NCBI RefSeq assembly: GCF_900115695.1
Contig: NZ_FOXK01000006.1
Location: forward strand, 124,001 to 188,000
Reading direction: 5' to 3'
Source: Ectopseudomonas toyotomiensis
GTDB taxonomy: Bacteria; Pseudomonadota; Gammaproteobacteria; Pseudomonadales; Pseudomonadaceae
DNA: 64,000 bases
Shown piece by piece: positions 1 to 7,687 of this stretch. Position 1 is the stretch's first letter. Every line of letters begins with the position of its first letter. The notes beneath the pieces were generated by a model. It ran no database searches and was not told the DNA's origin. It was given only the letters and a program-made list of their open reading frames with translations. The position numbers and the translations under genes were made by a program.

Positions 1-2
1 GA

Positions 3-449
3 GGGCTGGCCTACGAAGTGCAGCGCCTGGATCAGGAGTTCAGCCGACTCTACCCGAGCGAGTACACCGGCGACGTCAGCAGCCAACGCCTGGCAGAAGA
101 AGCACGCGAACGCTGGCAACAGGGCCTCGACGGGCTGCATACGGCGCTGCGTGTACAGGCTCAGATGAAACAGAGCCTGGCCGTGGATGAAAGCGCCTTG
201 GCCGCGCTGGTGCAGCAGAGCCAGTCCGCGGGTGGCGCCTTGCAGGCTGCCCAGGCCACCAACCAGTTGCTGGCCTTGCAAGCCAAGCAGTCGATCCAGT
301 CGCAGCAACTGCAGATCACCCAGAACCGCGCCGTCGCCCTGGAGCTTGCCCGTCAGGCTGCCGCGGCCGAGGAGGCACGGGAACGGCGGCGTCGCTTTAT
401 GGGTAACGGCACGCCCTATACCCCCTACCCCGTGCAGTTCTATCGATAG
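3..449 (+). CDS. trbJ: TrbJ, P-type conjugation protein, 3' part only
   Basis: This is the C-terminal part of TrbJ, a periplasmic component of the P-type type IV secretion (mating pair formation) apparatus and a VirB5-like pilus-tip family member. The frame is open from the first bases of the window, so the real start lies upstream; the internal GTG at 18 is not a start. The visible 148 residues are almost entirely helical and rich in Gln, Ala, Leu and Glu (motifs ALAALVQQSQ and QQLQITQNRAVALEL), which is typical of the TrbJ coiled-coil C-terminus, and end in a short basic, proline-containing tail. It is followed 12 bases later by a small lipoprotein gene and trbL, the canonical trbJ-K-L order, which supports the call more strongly than the sequence alone. 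Confidence 0.85.
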   Translation, partial: GLAYEVQRLDQEFSRLYPSEYTGDVSSQRLAEEARERWQQGLDGLHTALRVQAQMKQSLAVDESALAALVQQSQSAGGALQAAQATNQLLALQAKQSIQSQQLQITQNRAVALELARQAAAAEEARERRRRFMGNGTPYTPYPVQFYR

Positions 450-461
450 GGAGGTCGCCCC

Positions 462-647
462 ATGAAAATCCTGGTACTGCTGCCGCTGCTCGCGCTGGCC
501 GCCTGCGGACATGGCGACGATGGCGTCGTGGCACGGCAAGACGATTCGGCCGAGCGCTTCTACTCCGGATGCGCCCGGCCCGGCGAGTTTCTCCGGCCTA
601 CCGACTTGCCCGCGATCCCGCCGAGCTTCGATGAGGACGTGCGATGA
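462..647 (+). CDS. TrbK-like small lipoprotein
   Basis: The product is a 61-residue predicted lipoprotein. The N-terminus is Met-Lys followed by a hydrophobic stretch and the lipobox LAAC with Cys at residue 15, so the mature chain is about 47 residues, acidic, with one more Cys near residue 37. A GGGAGG ribosome-binding site precedes the ATG. It sits between trbJ and trbL, the place of TrbK, the entry-exclusion lipoprotein of RP4 that blocks redundant transfer between donor cells. Sequence similarity to RP4 TrbK cannot be judged by eye, so the role is inferred from size, lipobox and position. Its 3' end overlaps the trbL start by 4 bases (ATGA). Confidence 0.7.
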   Translation: MKILVLLPLLALAACGHGDDGVVARQDDSAERFYSGCARPGEFLRPTDLPAIPPSFDEDVR

Positions 648-1804
648 ACGACGTCAGCGTGATCGACCGTTTCCTCGAGGTGTTCGGGCTCTATATCGAC
701 ACCGGCTTCGGCTTGCTCGGCGGCGAGGTGGCCTTTCTCACCATGACCCTGGTGGTGATCGACATGACCCTGGCCGGGCTGTTCTGGGCCATGGGCGGTG
801 AGGATGTCAGCGCCAAACTGATCCGCAAGACCCTCTATGTCGGTGCCTTCGCCTTCATCATCGGCAACTTCAATGCCCTGGCGAAGATCGTCTTCAACTC
901 CTTCGCCGGATTGGGTCTGCTGGCCTCAGGTTCCGGGTTGAGTCATGCGGAGTTTCTGCAGCCAGGGCGGTTGGCCGCGATTGGGGTTGATGCCGGAGGG
1001 CCGCTGCTTGAGCAGATCAGCAAGCTCAGTGGTTTTCCCGAAGTCTTCGGCAACCTGCACAGCATCCTGGTGCTGTTTCTGGCCTGGCTGGTGGTGATCG
1101 TCAGTTTCTTCTTCCTGGCCATTCAGCTGTTCGTGACCTTGGTCGAATTCAAGCTGACCACCCTTGCTGGCTTCGTGCTGGTGCCCTTTGCGCTGTGGAA
1201 CAAGACCGCCTTTCTCGCCGAGAAGGTGCTGGGCAACGTGGTTGCGTCCGGCATCAAGGTGCTGGTTCTGGCGGTGATCGTCGGCATTGGCAGCGGGCTG
1301 TTCGCCGAGTTCCAGGCCATGCCGGACGAGCCCTCCATCGACCATGCGCTGGTGGTCATGCTCGCCTCGCTGGCCCTGCTGGGCCTGGGCATCTTCGGGC
1401 CGGGCATTGCCACCGGGTTGGTCTCCGGCGCACCGCAACTGGGTGCTGGTGCAGCAGCCGGTACCGCGCTAGGCGCGGCGGGCATGGCTGCTGGTGCTGC
1501 TGCAGTCGCCACAGGTGTCGGCGGCGCGGTATTGGCCGGCGCACGCATGGCACCCGGTGCAGCGCGCTTGGCAATGGGCGGCGCTCGCTCTCTGGCAGGA
1601 GCCCCTTCCGGCGCTGCAACTGGTGGAGCATCCGACACCGCTGAACCTTCAACTGGCCCAGCCAAACAGCCCGACTGGGCCAAGCGCCTGCAGCGCAGGC
1701 AGCAACTCTCACAGGCTACCAGCACGGTCGCCCACACCCTTCGTGGCGGCGATGGCGGTGGCTCATCACCTGGGCCGCAGATCCGCGACCCATCGAATTC
1801 GTAA
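644..1804 (+). CDS. trbL: TrbL, polytopic inner-membrane conjugation protein
   Basis: TrbL is the VirB6-family inner-membrane channel component of the P-type mating apparatus. The 386-residue protein has several hydrophobic helices between residues about 25 and 270 (for example around LVVIDMTLAGLFWAMGG, LVLFLAWLVVIVSFFFLAI and ALVVMLASLALLGLGIFG). A low-complexity Ala/Gly-rich tail and a polar, basic, Ser/Pro-rich C-terminus follow, which is the usual TrbL layout. It overlaps the upstream lipoprotein gene through ATGA, so translation is probably coupled, and trbF follows 12 bases after its stop with its own AAGGAGG site. The Gly/Ala tail is the least conserved part of the family. Confidence 0.9.
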   Translation: MNDVSVIDRFLEVFGLYIDTGFGLLGGEVAFLTMTLVVIDMTLAGLFWAMGGEDVSAKLIRKTLYVGAFAFIIGNFNALAKIVFNSFAGLGLLASGSGLSHAEFLQPGRLAAIGVDAGGPLLEQISKLSGFPEVFGNLHSILVLFLAWLVVIVSFFFLAIQLFVTLVEFKLTTLAGFVLVPFALWNKTAFLAEKVLGNVVASGIKVLVLAVIVGIGSGLFAEFQAMPDEPSIDHALVVMLASLALLGLGIFGPGIATGLVSGAPQLGAGAAAGTALGAAGMAAGAAAVATGVGGAVLAGARMAPGAARLAMGGARSLAGAPSGAATGGASDTAEPSTGPAKQPDWAKRLQRRQQLSQATSTVAHTLRGGDGGGSSPGPQIRDPSNS

Positions 1805-1816
1805 AGGAGGACGAAG

Positions 1817-2524
1817 ATGCGATTCAGACGCCCACTGGTGCGCTACAGCGACACCCCTCAACCGGTCACCCCTTACCAGGCAGCGGCACAGACCTGGGAC
1901 CTGCGCATGGGCAGCAGCCTGGCGCAGGCACGCAACTGGCGGCTGATGGCCTTCGGTTGTCTGGGCCTGGCGCTGCTGATGGCCGGCGGGCTGGTCTGGC
2001 GCTCGGCGCAGTCGACGGTGACGCCCTACGTGGTGGAGGTCGACAACCTCGGCCAGGTGCGCGCTGTCGGCGAAGCCGCCAGTCCCTACCAGCCCCAGGA
2101 TGCGCAGATCGCCCAACACCTGGCGCGCTTTATCGAGCAGGTGCGCTCGCTATCTATCGATCCGGTGGTGGTGCGACAGAACTGGCTGGAGGCCTATCAC
2201 TCCACCACCGACCGAGGCGCCGCCACCCTCAACGACTATGCCCGCGCCAACGATCCCTTCACCCGGGTCGGCAAGGAGTCGGTATCGGTGGAAGTCACCA
2301 GCGTGGTGCGTGCCAGCGACAGCTCGTTCCAGGTGCGCTGGATCGAACGCCGTTTCGTGAATGGTTCAGCCGCCGACCTGGAGCGTTGGACCGCGGTGAT
2401 CTCGCTGGTACTGCAGCCTCCACGCACCGAGGAAAAGCTGCGCCGCAACCCGCTCGGCATTTACGTCAACGGCCTGTCCTGGAGCCGTGAACTGGACACT
2501 ACGGAAGGAGCCAAGAAACCATGA
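1817..2524 (+). CDS. trbF: TrbF, VirB8-like conjugation protein
   Basis: TrbF is a bitopic inner-membrane protein equivalent to VirB8, which nucleates the secretion channel. The 235-residue product has a cytoplasmic N-terminus containing PYQAAAQTWDLRMG, one transmembrane helix at about residues 38-58 (WRLMAFGCLGLALLMAGGL), then a periplasmic VirB8-type domain with VTPYVVEVDNLGQV, a TrbF hallmark. A strong AAAGGAGG site lies just before the ATG at 1817. The stop overlaps the trbG start by 4 bases. Length and motifs are normal for Tn4371-type and related elements. Confidence 0.92.
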   Translation: MRFRRPLVRYSDTPQPVTPYQAAAQTWDLRMGSSLAQARNWRLMAFGCLGLALLMAGGLVWRSAQSTVTPYVVEVDNLGQVRAVGEAASPYQPQDAQIAQHLARFIEQVRSLSIDPVVVRQNWLEAYHSTTDRGAATLNDYARANDPFTRVGKESVSVEVTSVVRASDSSFQVRWIERRFVNGSAADLERWTAVISLVLQPPRTEEKLRRNPLGIYVNGLSWSRELDTTEGAKKP

Positions 2525-3507
2525 AAACCTCCCTTAGCCTCTGTATATGCCCTCTGTTGCTGAGCGTGCTGGCCGGCTGCGCCAGCCAGGAACCGCCAGT
2601 GATAGCGCTGGATGAACCGTTAGAAGCGCAGCGCCTGCCGGAGCCGCCCAAGCCCATCGAGGTAGTGGAAGTACCCAAGCCCCTGGCCCTGCCCGCACAA
2701 CTCAAGCCACTGCCGGAAACTCAACCCAGCAAATCGGCCAAGGAGCCGGCCGATGAGCGCGTGCGGGTCTCGCGTGCCAATCGCGAGGCTCGAGTCGCGC
2801 CGAGCCGCGAGGGCTATATCAACGCCATCCAGATCTGGCCCTACTCCGATGGCGCGCTGTATCAGGTGTACGCCAGCCCGGGTCGGGTGACGACGATTAA
2901 CCTGCAGCCCGGCGAAGAGCTAATCACCGTTGCCGCCGGCGACACCGTGCGCTGGATCGTCGGCGACACCACTAGTGGTAGCGGCGACGATCTACGCACC
3001 AGCGTGCTGATCAAACCGACGCGGGTCGATCTCAAGACCAACCTGGTGATCACCACCACGCGCCGCACCTACCTGATCGAGCTGAGTTCCACCGATCAGG
3101 CATGGATGGCGTCGGTGTCCTGGGACTATCCGAAGGATCGCATGCTCGCTCTGCAACGCCACGCCAGCGCAGCGCAGGCCGCAACACCGGTGGACGTAGG
3201 CCTAACGCTGGAGAAGCTGCGCTTTCGCTATGCAATCAGCGGCAGCAATCCGCCCTGGAAACCGCTGCGCGCCTTCGATGACGGCCGCAAGGTGTATATC
3301 CAGTTCCCCGCCGGTATCGCCCAAGGCGAGCTGCCGCCGCTGTTCGTAATTGGCCCCGAAGGTGACGGGCAGCTGGTCAACTATCGTTTCCGCTCTCCCT
3401 ACTACATCGTCGACCGCCTGTTCGGCGCGGCCGAGCTGCGCCTGGGCGCCGACAAGGGTGACGTGGTGCGGATCGAGCGCACCGATGGCGTGGCACGGAG
3501 GCGCTGA
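2521..3507 (+). CDS. trbG: TrbG, VirB9-like outer-membrane complex protein
   Basis: TrbG is the VirB9/CagX-family protein of the outer-membrane core complex, which pairs with TrbI. The 328-residue sequence starts with a lipoprotein signal (LSVLAGC, Cys at residue 20), unlike classic VirB9, which has a cleaved non-lipid signal. A proline-rich linker with repeated LPEPPKP/EVPKPLALP-like segments follows. The CagX domain is visible from IWPYSDGALYQVYASPGRV through the C-terminal FRSPYYIVDRLFGAAELRLG. It overlaps trbF by ATGA and ends 2 bases before trbI, so both are cotranslated within the operon. Confidence 0.92.
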   Translation: MKTSLSLCICPLLLSVLAGCASQEPPVIALDEPLEAQRLPEPPKPIEVVEVPKPLALPAQLKPLPETQPSKSAKEPADERVRVSRANREARVAPSREGYINAIQIWPYSDGALYQVYASPGRVTTINLQPGEELITVAAGDTVRWIVGDTTSGSGDDLRTSVLIKPTRVDLKTNLVITTTRRTYLIELSSTDQAWMASVSWDYPKDRMLALQRHASAAQAATPVDVGLTLEKLRFRYAISGSNPPWKPLRAFDDGRKVYIQFPAGIAQGELPPLFVIGPEGDGQLVNYRFRSPYYIVDRLFGAAELRLGADKGDVVRIERTDGVARRR

Positions 3508-3509
3508 GC

Positions 3510-4772
3510 ATGACGGGTAAGGACAACGACCAAAATGCGGCAACCTCGCTACCGCCCAAGGAGGCGCCGGAATCGCTGGAGCTGCGCGCCAAGCCTCGCC
3601 CGGTCACCCGCCTCAACCCACGCATGCTGGCGGTAGTGGTCGGCAGCCTGTCGGCTGCGGTATTGGGTGCCATGCTGTGGTCGCTGCAACCGCAGCAGCG
3701 CCGCCAAGGTGCCGAGCCGAACGAGCTATACAACGTCGACCGCGTGGCACGATCCGAGGGGCTGGAGCAGTTGCCGGCAGACTACTCGCAGCTGCCGCCT
3801 CCACCTGCGCCCGAGGTACCGCAACTGGGGCCGCCGCTGCCCGGCGATCTGGGCGGACCAATCCTCAGGGCCGAACAGCAAGCGCAAGGTTATGGACATG
3901 GGCCAGATGCCGCCGAAGCAGAGCGCCTGGCCCTGCTCAAGGAAGCTGAGGAAGCAGCGCAGTCCTCGGTATTTTTCCAGACCAGCAGCGCGCGGAATTC
4001 GAATATCGCATCTGGTGGTGGCGCTCAACTCGATTCCCCTGCTCTGGGTATGGCTTCGTCAGGCGCAGTAGCCGCCGCAGGAACACCAACCCAGCAGGAA
4101 CGGAACGAGGCGTTTCTCAGTAAATCCGTAAATGCACAAATCCGTAATTCCGGATTGCTGCAGATGCCTGAGTCGCCCTACCAGGTGATGGCCGGCACCA
4201 TCATCGCGGCGGCGCTTGTCACCGGTATCAAGTCGGATCTACCCGGCGACGTGATCGCCACGGTGACCGAACCGGTCTACGACAGCTCCACCGGCCAGCA
4301 TGTGCTGATTCCGCAAGGTGCGCGCCTGCTGGGTCGCTACAACAGCCAAGTGAGCTACGGGCAGAGCCGCGTGCAGGTGGTGTGGCAGCGGGTGATCTTG
4401 CCGGACACCTCGTCCTTCCAGCTCGACAACCTGGTGGGTACCGACGCCGCCGGCTATGCCGGCCTCAAGGATAGCGTCGACTGGCATTGGGATCGCATTG
4501 TCGCCGGCGCGGCCATGACTAGCCTGCTGGGCATCGGTGCCGAGCTGGCGGCACCGGCCAGCCGCACCGACGGCGACCGCGTCATCATCGCCGGCCGCGA
4601 CAGCCTGCAGGACACGGTGAACCAGGTCGGCCAGGAGGTCACCCGCCGCAACCTCGATATCCAGCCCACGTTGACCCAGCGCCCTGGCCTGCCCCTGCGC
4701 GTAATCGTCAACCGCGACCTGGTGCTGCGTCCCTATCAGCCTTTCTACACTCAACAGAGGAACCTGCAATGA
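3510..4772 (+). CDS. trbI: TrbI, VirB10-like conjugation channel protein
   Basis: TrbI spans the envelope and links the inner-membrane energy components with the outer-membrane core, as VirB10 does. The 420-residue protein has a short cytoplasmic N-terminus, a transmembrane helix near residues 35-52 (MLAVVVGSLSAAVLGAML), a proline-rich periplasmic region, then the conserved VirB10 beta-barrel domain with SPYQVMAGTIIAAALVTGI, GDVIATVTEPVYDS and IPQGARLLGRYNSQV. The stretch around 3970-4160, just before this domain, is less GC-rich (repeated aatccgtaa-type words) and looks like a variable linker. Its stop overlaps the next start by 4 bases. Confidence 0.93.
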   Translation: MTGKDNDQNAATSLPPKEAPESLELRAKPRPVTRLNPRMLAVVVGSLSAAVLGAMLWSLQPQQRRQGAEPNELYNVDRVARSEGLEQLPADYSQLPPPPAPEVPQLGPPLPGDLGGPILRAEQQAQGYGHGPDAAEAERLALLKEAEEAAQSSVFFQTSSARNSNIASGGGAQLDSPALGMASSGAVAAAGTPTQQERNEAFLSKSVNAQIRNSGLLQMPESPYQVMAGTIIAAALVTGIKSDLPGDVIATVTEPVYDSSTGQHVLIPQGARLLGRYNSQVSYGQSRVQVVWQRVILPDTSSFQLDNLVGTDAAGYAGLKDSVDWHWDRIVAGAAMTSLLGIGAELAAPASRTDGDRVIIAGRDSLQDTVNQVGQEVTRRNLDIQPTLTQRPGLPLRVIVNRDLVLRPYQPFYTQQRNLQ

Positions 4773-5023
4773 GCACGACCAAGCTGCGTCTCGGCCCACT
4801 GCCGAAAACCGAAAACATAAAGCTGACCTTCACCTGCCCCGCCAGCCTGAAGGCCGACCTCGAGCGCTATGCGGCGCTTCACTCGCAAACCTATGGTGAA
4901 GAGATCGATGCCCTGAGGCTCATCCCGCAGATGCTGGAAGCTTTCATGGCGAGGGATCGGGTATTCAAAAGAACTAACAAGCCTGCACTACCCGCTGCGC
5001 CACAAACCACCGATCCACGCTAA
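4769..5023 (+). CDS. DUF2274-family protein, last gene of the trb cluster
   Basis: This 84-residue protein begins with a short KLRLGPLPKTENIKLTFT motif and a helical segment (LKADLERYAALHSQTYG) followed by LIPQMLEAFMARD. It matches the DUF2274 family that commonly follows trbI in Tn4371-like elements. It has no signal peptide or membrane segment. The small N-terminal strand followed by helices resembles a ribbon-helix-helix-like fold, so DNA binding is possible but not shown. It overlaps trbI by ATGA and is the last gene before a regulatory spacer, marking the end of the conjugation operon in this direction. Confidence 0.8.
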   Translation: MSTTKLRLGPLPKTENIKLTFTCPASLKADLERYAALHSQTYGEEIDALRLIPQMLEAFMARDRVFKRTNKPALPAAPQTTDPR

Positions 5024-5067
5024 ACGCGGAAAGTGGATTTCTTCATGCGCCAGACTGAATTGATAAA

Positions 5068-5089
5068 AATCCTCAAGATCGTGATGTTT
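5068..5089. promoter_or_regulatory. HipB operator-like site 1 (degenerate)
   Basis: The left half AATCC at 5068-5072 is followed by 12 bases (tcaagatcgtga) and a right half that has decayed (TGTTT instead of GGATT). The spacer resembles those of the two intact sites downstream. It starts exactly 50 bp before site 2, which argues that it belongs to the same array. Confidence 0.45.
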
Positions 5090-5117
5090 CCGATGCTATC
5101 TATGGTCCACCACCATT

Positions 5118-5139
5118 AATCCTCACGACCATGCGGATT
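5118..5139. promoter_or_regulatory. HipB operator-like site 2
   Basis: An inverted repeat AATCC-N12-GGATT. The half-sites resemble the TATCC/GGATA halves known for E. coli HipB, although the E. coli spacer is 8 bases and this one is 12. The site lies in the -35 region of a possible hipB promoter whose -10 is TAGAAT at 5146-5151. Confidence 0.65.
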
Positions 5140-5145
5140 TATGGC

Positions 5146-5151
5146 TAGAAT
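5146..5151 (+). promoter_or_regulatory. Possible hipBA promoter -10 element
   Basis: TAGAAT is a close match to the sigma70 -10 hexamer and lies between operator-like sites 2 and 3, 44 bases before the preferred hipB start at 5195. No convincing -35 hexamer is visible at the right distance; that place is occupied by site 2. Repression by promoter occlusion would fit. Confidence 0.4.
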
Positions 5152-5167
5152 AGAATTACGACAGCAT

Positions 5168-5189
5168 AATCCGCTCGATCATGAGGATT
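5168..5189. promoter_or_regulatory. HipB operator-like site 3
   Basis: A second intact AATCC-N12-GGATT inverted repeat, exactly 50 bp after site 2 and ending 5 bases before the preferred hipB ATG. Its right half overlaps the GAGGA ribosome-binding site at 5183-5187, so a bound repressor would cover the start of the transcript. Confidence 0.65.
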
Positions 5190-5194
5190 TAGGC

Positions 5195-5488
5195 ATGCAG
5201 TTTCAGATCGACACACCCGAGAAAATTGGCATGGTGATTCGCTCAAGCCGCAAGGCCATGGACATGCGCCAGGACGATGCCGCGGGCAGCATAGGCGTGT
5301 CCGAGAACTTCCTCGGCAAAGTGGAGCGTGGCGGCGAGTCTGTTCATTGGGGAAAGCTTTTCCAGGTCCTGCGGGAGCTGGGACTTCAAGTCTACGTTGA
5401 TGTCCCGGATGAAGTCGCGGAACAAACTCAACAGAATCTGGAAAGGCTTCTCGAAAAAGCTGAACAACAGCAATCTGCCCAGAGATAG
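5195..5488 (+). CDS. hipB: HipB-like antitoxin and repressor
   Basis: An Xre/HipB-type helix-turn-helix protein and the likely antitoxin of the HipA kinase downstream. I prefer the ATG at 5195 (97 residues, starting MQFQIDTPEKIG) because GAGGA lies 7 bases upstream. An in-frame ATG at 5141 would give 115 residues but places the TAGAAT -10 and site 3 inside the gene. The helix-turn-helix is at about residues 15-70, with RKAMDMRQDDAAGSIGVSE and FLGKVERGGESVHWGKLFQV, where ENFLGKVE replaces the more usual recognition-helix wording. The acidic Gln/Glu-rich C-terminal helix may contact HipA. The gap to hipA is 9 bases. Confidence 0.85.
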   Translation: MQFQIDTPEKIGMVIRSSRKAMDMRQDDAAGSIGVSENFLGKVERGGESVHWGKLFQVLRELGLQVYVDVPDEVAEQTQQNLERLLEKAEQQQSAQR

Positions 5489-5497
5489 AAAACTGCA

Positions 5498-6799
5498 ATG
5501 GATCGCCAATTAAACGTCTGGATCAACCACACACTGATCGGCACCTTATCCGAACAGAACGGGCTTTGGAGCTTCGCCTACACCCAGCAATGGCTACGCC
5601 AACCGGGTGCCTACCCTCTTTGCCCTAACCTGCCCCTGCAGAATGAACCGCACATGGATGGCGCCTCGGTGCGTCCAGTACAGTGGTACTTCGACAACCT
5701 GCTGCCCGAGGAAGGCCAGCGACAGTTGATCGCTCGAGCCGCGCATACATCAGTAGCCGATGCCTTTGGCTTGCTTACCCAATTCGGAGCTGAGTCGGCC
5801 GGCTCTATCACCCTCCTTCCACCAGATCAGCAACCTACACCTGGTGAACTTCGGGCATTACCTGATGAAGTACTGTCGCAGCGCATTAGCGATATGCCCC
5901 GCGTACCTCTAGCTGAGCAAGCTGCCAAGCGTATGTCGCTGGCAGGCGCTCAGCACAAGATGGCCATCATCTTAGATGGAGAGCAACTGCTAGAGCCCAC
6001 CGGCAACATGCCATCGACCCATATCCTCAAGCCTGACCACCCAGACTTGACCTACGCACATTCGGTAATTAACGAGTGGTTTGTCATGACTCTGGCAAAA
6101 AGAATGGGCCTTCAAGTTCCAGAAGTCACTCGCAGGTATGTTCCACAACCGGTCTACCTCATCTCCCGTTTCGATAGGCGGCAAACACCAAAAGGCTGGG
6201 AGCGGCTGCATTGCATTGATGCCTGCCAATTGCTTGGACTCGACCGAGCCTACAAGTACGATCAAGGCAGCGTGCAACGCCTGCTGGATATCAGCAAGAT
6301 GTGCAACATCCCGGCAAAAGCTCGCCTCGAGCTATTCCGCTGGCTAGTGTTCAACATCTTGGTGGGCAACGGCGACGCCCACCTGAAAAACCTCAGTTTC
6401 TTGGTCACGGCCAAGGGAGTAAACCTTTCCCCCTTTTACGACTTGCTGAGTACCGCGGTGTATACCACTCGTGCGTTTGACCAGAATGGCTGGCCAGAAC
6501 AGGTCAGAATGGCCTGGCCAGTAGGAGAAGAGGATCGGATTACGCACCTCAATCGCAAAAATCTCGTTGCCGCTGCCGAGGCCATGGGTATAAAAGCCAG
6601 CGCAGCACTGGCATCAATCGACAAAATGACATCGGGGATCCAGGCCACTGCAAATCAGTTGCTTGAACAAGTCGTCCGCGACAATCAGGAACTGGCGCAG
6701 AAAAAGCCAAATCTTCAAGCAACTCTTGCAGGTGAAACGCGTTGCCTGAGAACTATCGTCAGCATCGTGATTGGCGAAATGTGTAAACAGCTTTCCTAA
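5498..6799 (+). CDS. hipA: HipA-like serine/threonine kinase toxin
   Basis: A full-length (433 residues) HipA toxin. HipA of E. coli phosphorylates glutamyl-tRNA synthetase and causes growth arrest and persistence; other HipA proteins have other targets, so the substrate here is unknown. The N-terminal subdomain (residues 1-110) contains YFDNLLPEEGQRQLIA. SLAGAQHKMA at 147-156 includes the Ser that matches the autophosphorylated Ser150 of E. coli HipA. STHILKP at 173-179 carries the nucleotide-binding Lys. NGDAHLKN at 291-298 is the catalytic loop with Asp293, and FYDLLS near 313-318 supplies the metal-binding Asp. All key residues are present, so it should be active. It is carried as element cargo, probably for stabilisation. 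Confidence 0.93.
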   Translation: MDRQLNVWINHTLIGTLSEQNGLWSFAYTQQWLRQPGAYPLCPNLPLQNEPHMDGASVRPVQWYFDNLLPEEGQRQLIARAAHTSVADAFGLLTQFGAESAGSITLLPPDQQPTPGELRALPDEVLSQRISDMPRVPLAEQAAKRMSLAGAQHKMAIILDGEQLLEPTGNMPSTHILKPDHPDLTYAHSVINEWFVMTLAKRMGLQVPEVTRRYVPQPVYLISRFDRRQTPKGWERLHCIDACQLLGLDRAYKYDQGSVQRLLDISKMCNIPAKARLELFRWLVFNILVGNGDAHLKNLSFLVTAKGVNLSPFYDLLSTAVYTTRAFDQNGWPEQVRMAWPVGEEDRITHLNRKNLVAAAEAMGIKASAALASIDKMTSGIQATANQLLEQVVRDNQELAQKKPNLQATLAGETRCLRTIVSIVIGEMCKQLS

Positions 6800-6895
6800 T
6801 ATCCAGACGGCAACTGCCGAGTAGCATTCCCCCGCATAGTTATTGAAGCTATAGTCGGGAATCCAACCTACCACTCATAAAGGAAAAATTACAGC

Positions 6896-7255
6896 ATGTC
6901 GAAACTTGCCGAATTCCGTGCCCTTGAACAGCAACTGGCCGCTCAACTGGCAGAACTGGACGCTCTCAAGAAAGATGATGGACTGAAAAAAGAGATGGAG
7001 TTCGAGGAAAAGCTCCGCGCCCTGATGTCGAAGTATGACAAAGACCTGCGCGAAATCATCGCTATCCTCGATCCTCAAACCAAAGCCGGCAAGCTCAGCA
7101 AACAGGACTCTGGAGCACGCCGCCCTCGCCAAGTAAAGCGCTACAAGAATCCCAAGACCGGCGAAGTTGTTGAAACCAAAGGCGGCAACCACAAAGTCTT
7201 GAAAGCTTGGAAAGAAGAGTTCGGCGCTGACGTCGTCGAAAGCTGGCTGCAATAA
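6896..7255 (+). CDS. MvaT/MvaU-family H-NS-like silencer
   Basis: A 119-residue MvaT-family nucleoid protein, the Pseudomonas functional equivalent of H-NS, which binds AT-rich DNA and silences foreign genes. The N-terminal half is a coiled-coil oligomerisation segment (FRALEQQLAAQLAELDALKK). The C-terminal DNA-binding domain has the family signature RYKNPKTGEVVETKGGNHK and ends KAWKEEFGADVVESWLQ. An AAAGGA site precedes the ATG. Because it lies on the mobile element between hipBA and the integrase, it is more likely an element-borne paralogue than a chromosomal mvaT. Such copies may silence the element or interact with host MvaT. Confidence 0.93.
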   Translation: MSKLAEFRALEQQLAAQLAELDALKKDDGLKKEMEFEEKLRALMSKYDKDLREIIAILDPQTKAGKLSKQDSGARRPRQVKRYKNPKTGEVVETKGGNHKVLKAWKEEFGADVVESWLQ

Positions 7256-7269
7256 CGATTTACAGAACC

Positions 7270-7298
7270 GTCGGCGCCGTTTCACTAACGGCGCCGAC
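7270..7298. terminator. 12-bp perfect hairpin after the mvaT-like gene
   Basis: GTCGGCGCCGTT and AACGGCGCCGAC pair perfectly around the 5-base loop TCACT, starting 14 bases after the silencer stop. There is no T-run, so it is either a terminator without a classic tail or a transcript-stabilising hairpin. Confidence 0.55.
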
Positions 7299-7411
7299 GC
7301 CGTCCAAGGCGTCACCCGCTCCCCCCCGCCCATCTACGACTTAGCTTGTTTGCCATCAGACCAAACGCCAATAGGCTGACTTCAATTGAAATGGCGCTAT
7401 GGCATGGAGCA

Positions 7412-7687
7412 ATGAAGACACTGTTTTTGCTGATGGCTCAGTATGACGGACAAGCCGTAATTCCTATCGAATGGGTGTGCCGAGATTTCCTCGGCCTTTC
7501 AGTGGACAAGTTCAAACGCAAGCGCTTGATGGGAGAAATAGACCTTCCCGTGATGCGACTGGGAGCTAACTCGCAGAAAGCCAACCTCGGCGTGCATTTG
7601 GAAGATCTCGCTGCCTACATCGATAGACAGCGCGAGGCCGCAATCAGAGAGCAGGATCAGTTGATGGATCGACGGCGCCTGGCCTGA
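7412..7687 (+). CDS. PrtN-like (pyocin activator family) small regulator
   Basis: The sequence from MKTLFLLMAQYDGQAVIP through WVCRDFLGLSVDKFKRK, GEIDLPVMRL and GVHLEDLAAYIDRQ matches the pyocin-activator PrtN family, small MerR/excisionase-like winged-helix DNA-binding proteins. In pyocin regions PrtN activates transcription; next to an integrase a member could act as an excisionase or directionality factor (inference). The start at 7412 aligns with family N-termini but has GGAG only 2 bases before it. In-frame ATGs at 7391 and 7346 are alternatives. The 3' end overlaps the convergent integrase gene by 31 bases. Confidence 0.75.
   Translation: MKTLFLLMAQYDGQAVIPIEWVCRDFLGLSVDKFKRKRLMGEIDLPVMRLGANSQKANLGVHLEDLAAYIDRQREAAIREQDQLMDRRRLA

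Noticed and set aside
5141..5194. Longer HipB start at 5141
   Set aside because: It would place the -10 element and one operator inside the gene, and the ATG at 5195 has a better ribosome-binding site.
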